Assembly: GCA_902805665.1 (NCBI GenBank)
Contig: CADCTB010000128.1
Location: forward strand, 1-58,443
DNA: 58,443 nt
Origin: an uncultured Acidimicrobiales bacterium
GTDB taxonomy: Bacteria > Actinomycetota > Acidimicrobiia > Acidimicrobiales > AC-14
Direction: 5' to 3'
The stretch's first letter is position 1, and the number at the start of each line of letters is the position of its first letter. Positions 58,425 through 58,443 of this stretch are shown here, piece after piece. The position numbers were made by a program, and so were the translations under genes. Under the pieces are notes generated by a model. The model was not told the origin of the DNA. It ran no database searches and saw only the letters and a program-made list of their open reading frames with translations.

Positions 58425-58443
58425 ATGCCGAGGCTGTTCGTGG
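58425..58443 (+). CDS. thpR: Start of probable RNA 2',3'-cyclic phosphodiesterase (partial)
   Basis: Only six codons are visible (MPRLFV), cut by the window end. This is a usual start of ThpR/LigT proteins, and thpR often follows cinA before recA. Both facts support the call, but six residues cannot prove it. Confidence 0.4.

Overview
The window is GC-rich, densely coded chromosomal DNA from an actinobacterium, most likely a member of the class Acidimicrobiia. The phylum call rests on families and gene orders typical of Actinomycetota: DUF3499, DUF501, the long form of HPF, SufU-type iron-sulfur assembly, a MarP-like CvpA-protease, dapA-rnj-ftsK, prfB-ftsE-ftsX, eno-ftsB-DUF501-ppx and rimO-pgsA-cinA. 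The class is inferred from the divergence of these proteins and the Thr-rich lipoproteins, and is less certain. I found no tRNA, rRNA, CRISPR array, intact insertion sequence or prophage.

Region by region. 0-6 kb holds thiE, an alpha/beta hydrolase without an obvious nucleophile, a 310-base gap with a candidate leader peptide or small RNA, an acyl-CoA dehydrogenase, a metallo-beta-lactamase-fold protein and a glycogen debranching enzyme. 6-17 kb holds a HExxH lipoprotein and a SUF system split into two blocks: sufC-sufS-sufU on the plus strand and sufD-Rieske-sufC2 on the minus strand, with no sufB. Between the blocks lie an isocitrate-lyase-fold enzyme, an MFS transporter, a redoxin, a DUF3105 protein and an L,D-transpeptidase. 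17-21.5 kb holds ftsH, DUF3499, a CPBP protease, a second L,D-transpeptidase and a zinc-ribbon peptide. 21.5-30.4 kb is an envelope-sugar block: a PTPS-related polytopic protein, a GT39-like enzyme, a GT2, phosphomannomutase, a Trm112-like peptide, a phosphoglucose/phosphomannose isomerase and ahcY.

30.4-43.5 kb holds comF, hpf, an inserted module (response regulator, DUF3472, GT2-methyltransferase fusion, DUF2079), then secA, prfB, ftsE, ftsX and a coiled-coil M23 peptidase. 43.5-48.3 kb holds a 101-bp direct repeat and a minus-strand run eno-ftsB-DUF72-DUF501-ppx-GNAT with overlapping ends. 48.4-58.4 kb holds a MarP-like protease, dapA, rnj, ftsK, a small membrane protein, a DUF5679 zinc ribbon, rimO, pgsA, cinA and the first codons of a probable thpR.

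Together these are mostly housekeeping genes for Fe-S assembly, division and peptidoglycan remodelling (FtsEX, M23, FtsB, FtsK, two L,D-transpeptidases), protein quality and export (FtsH, SecA, HPF, RF2) and activated-mannose supply. No complete new system is obvious. The most interesting signals are non-coding: a 165-bp palindrome at the edge of the inserted hpf/secA module, a family of nested double hairpins between genes, a 19-nt motif shared by two promoter regions, a structured gap with a strong ribosome-binding site before a 14-codon CTG-start frame, and possible pairing over the prfB ribosome-binding site.
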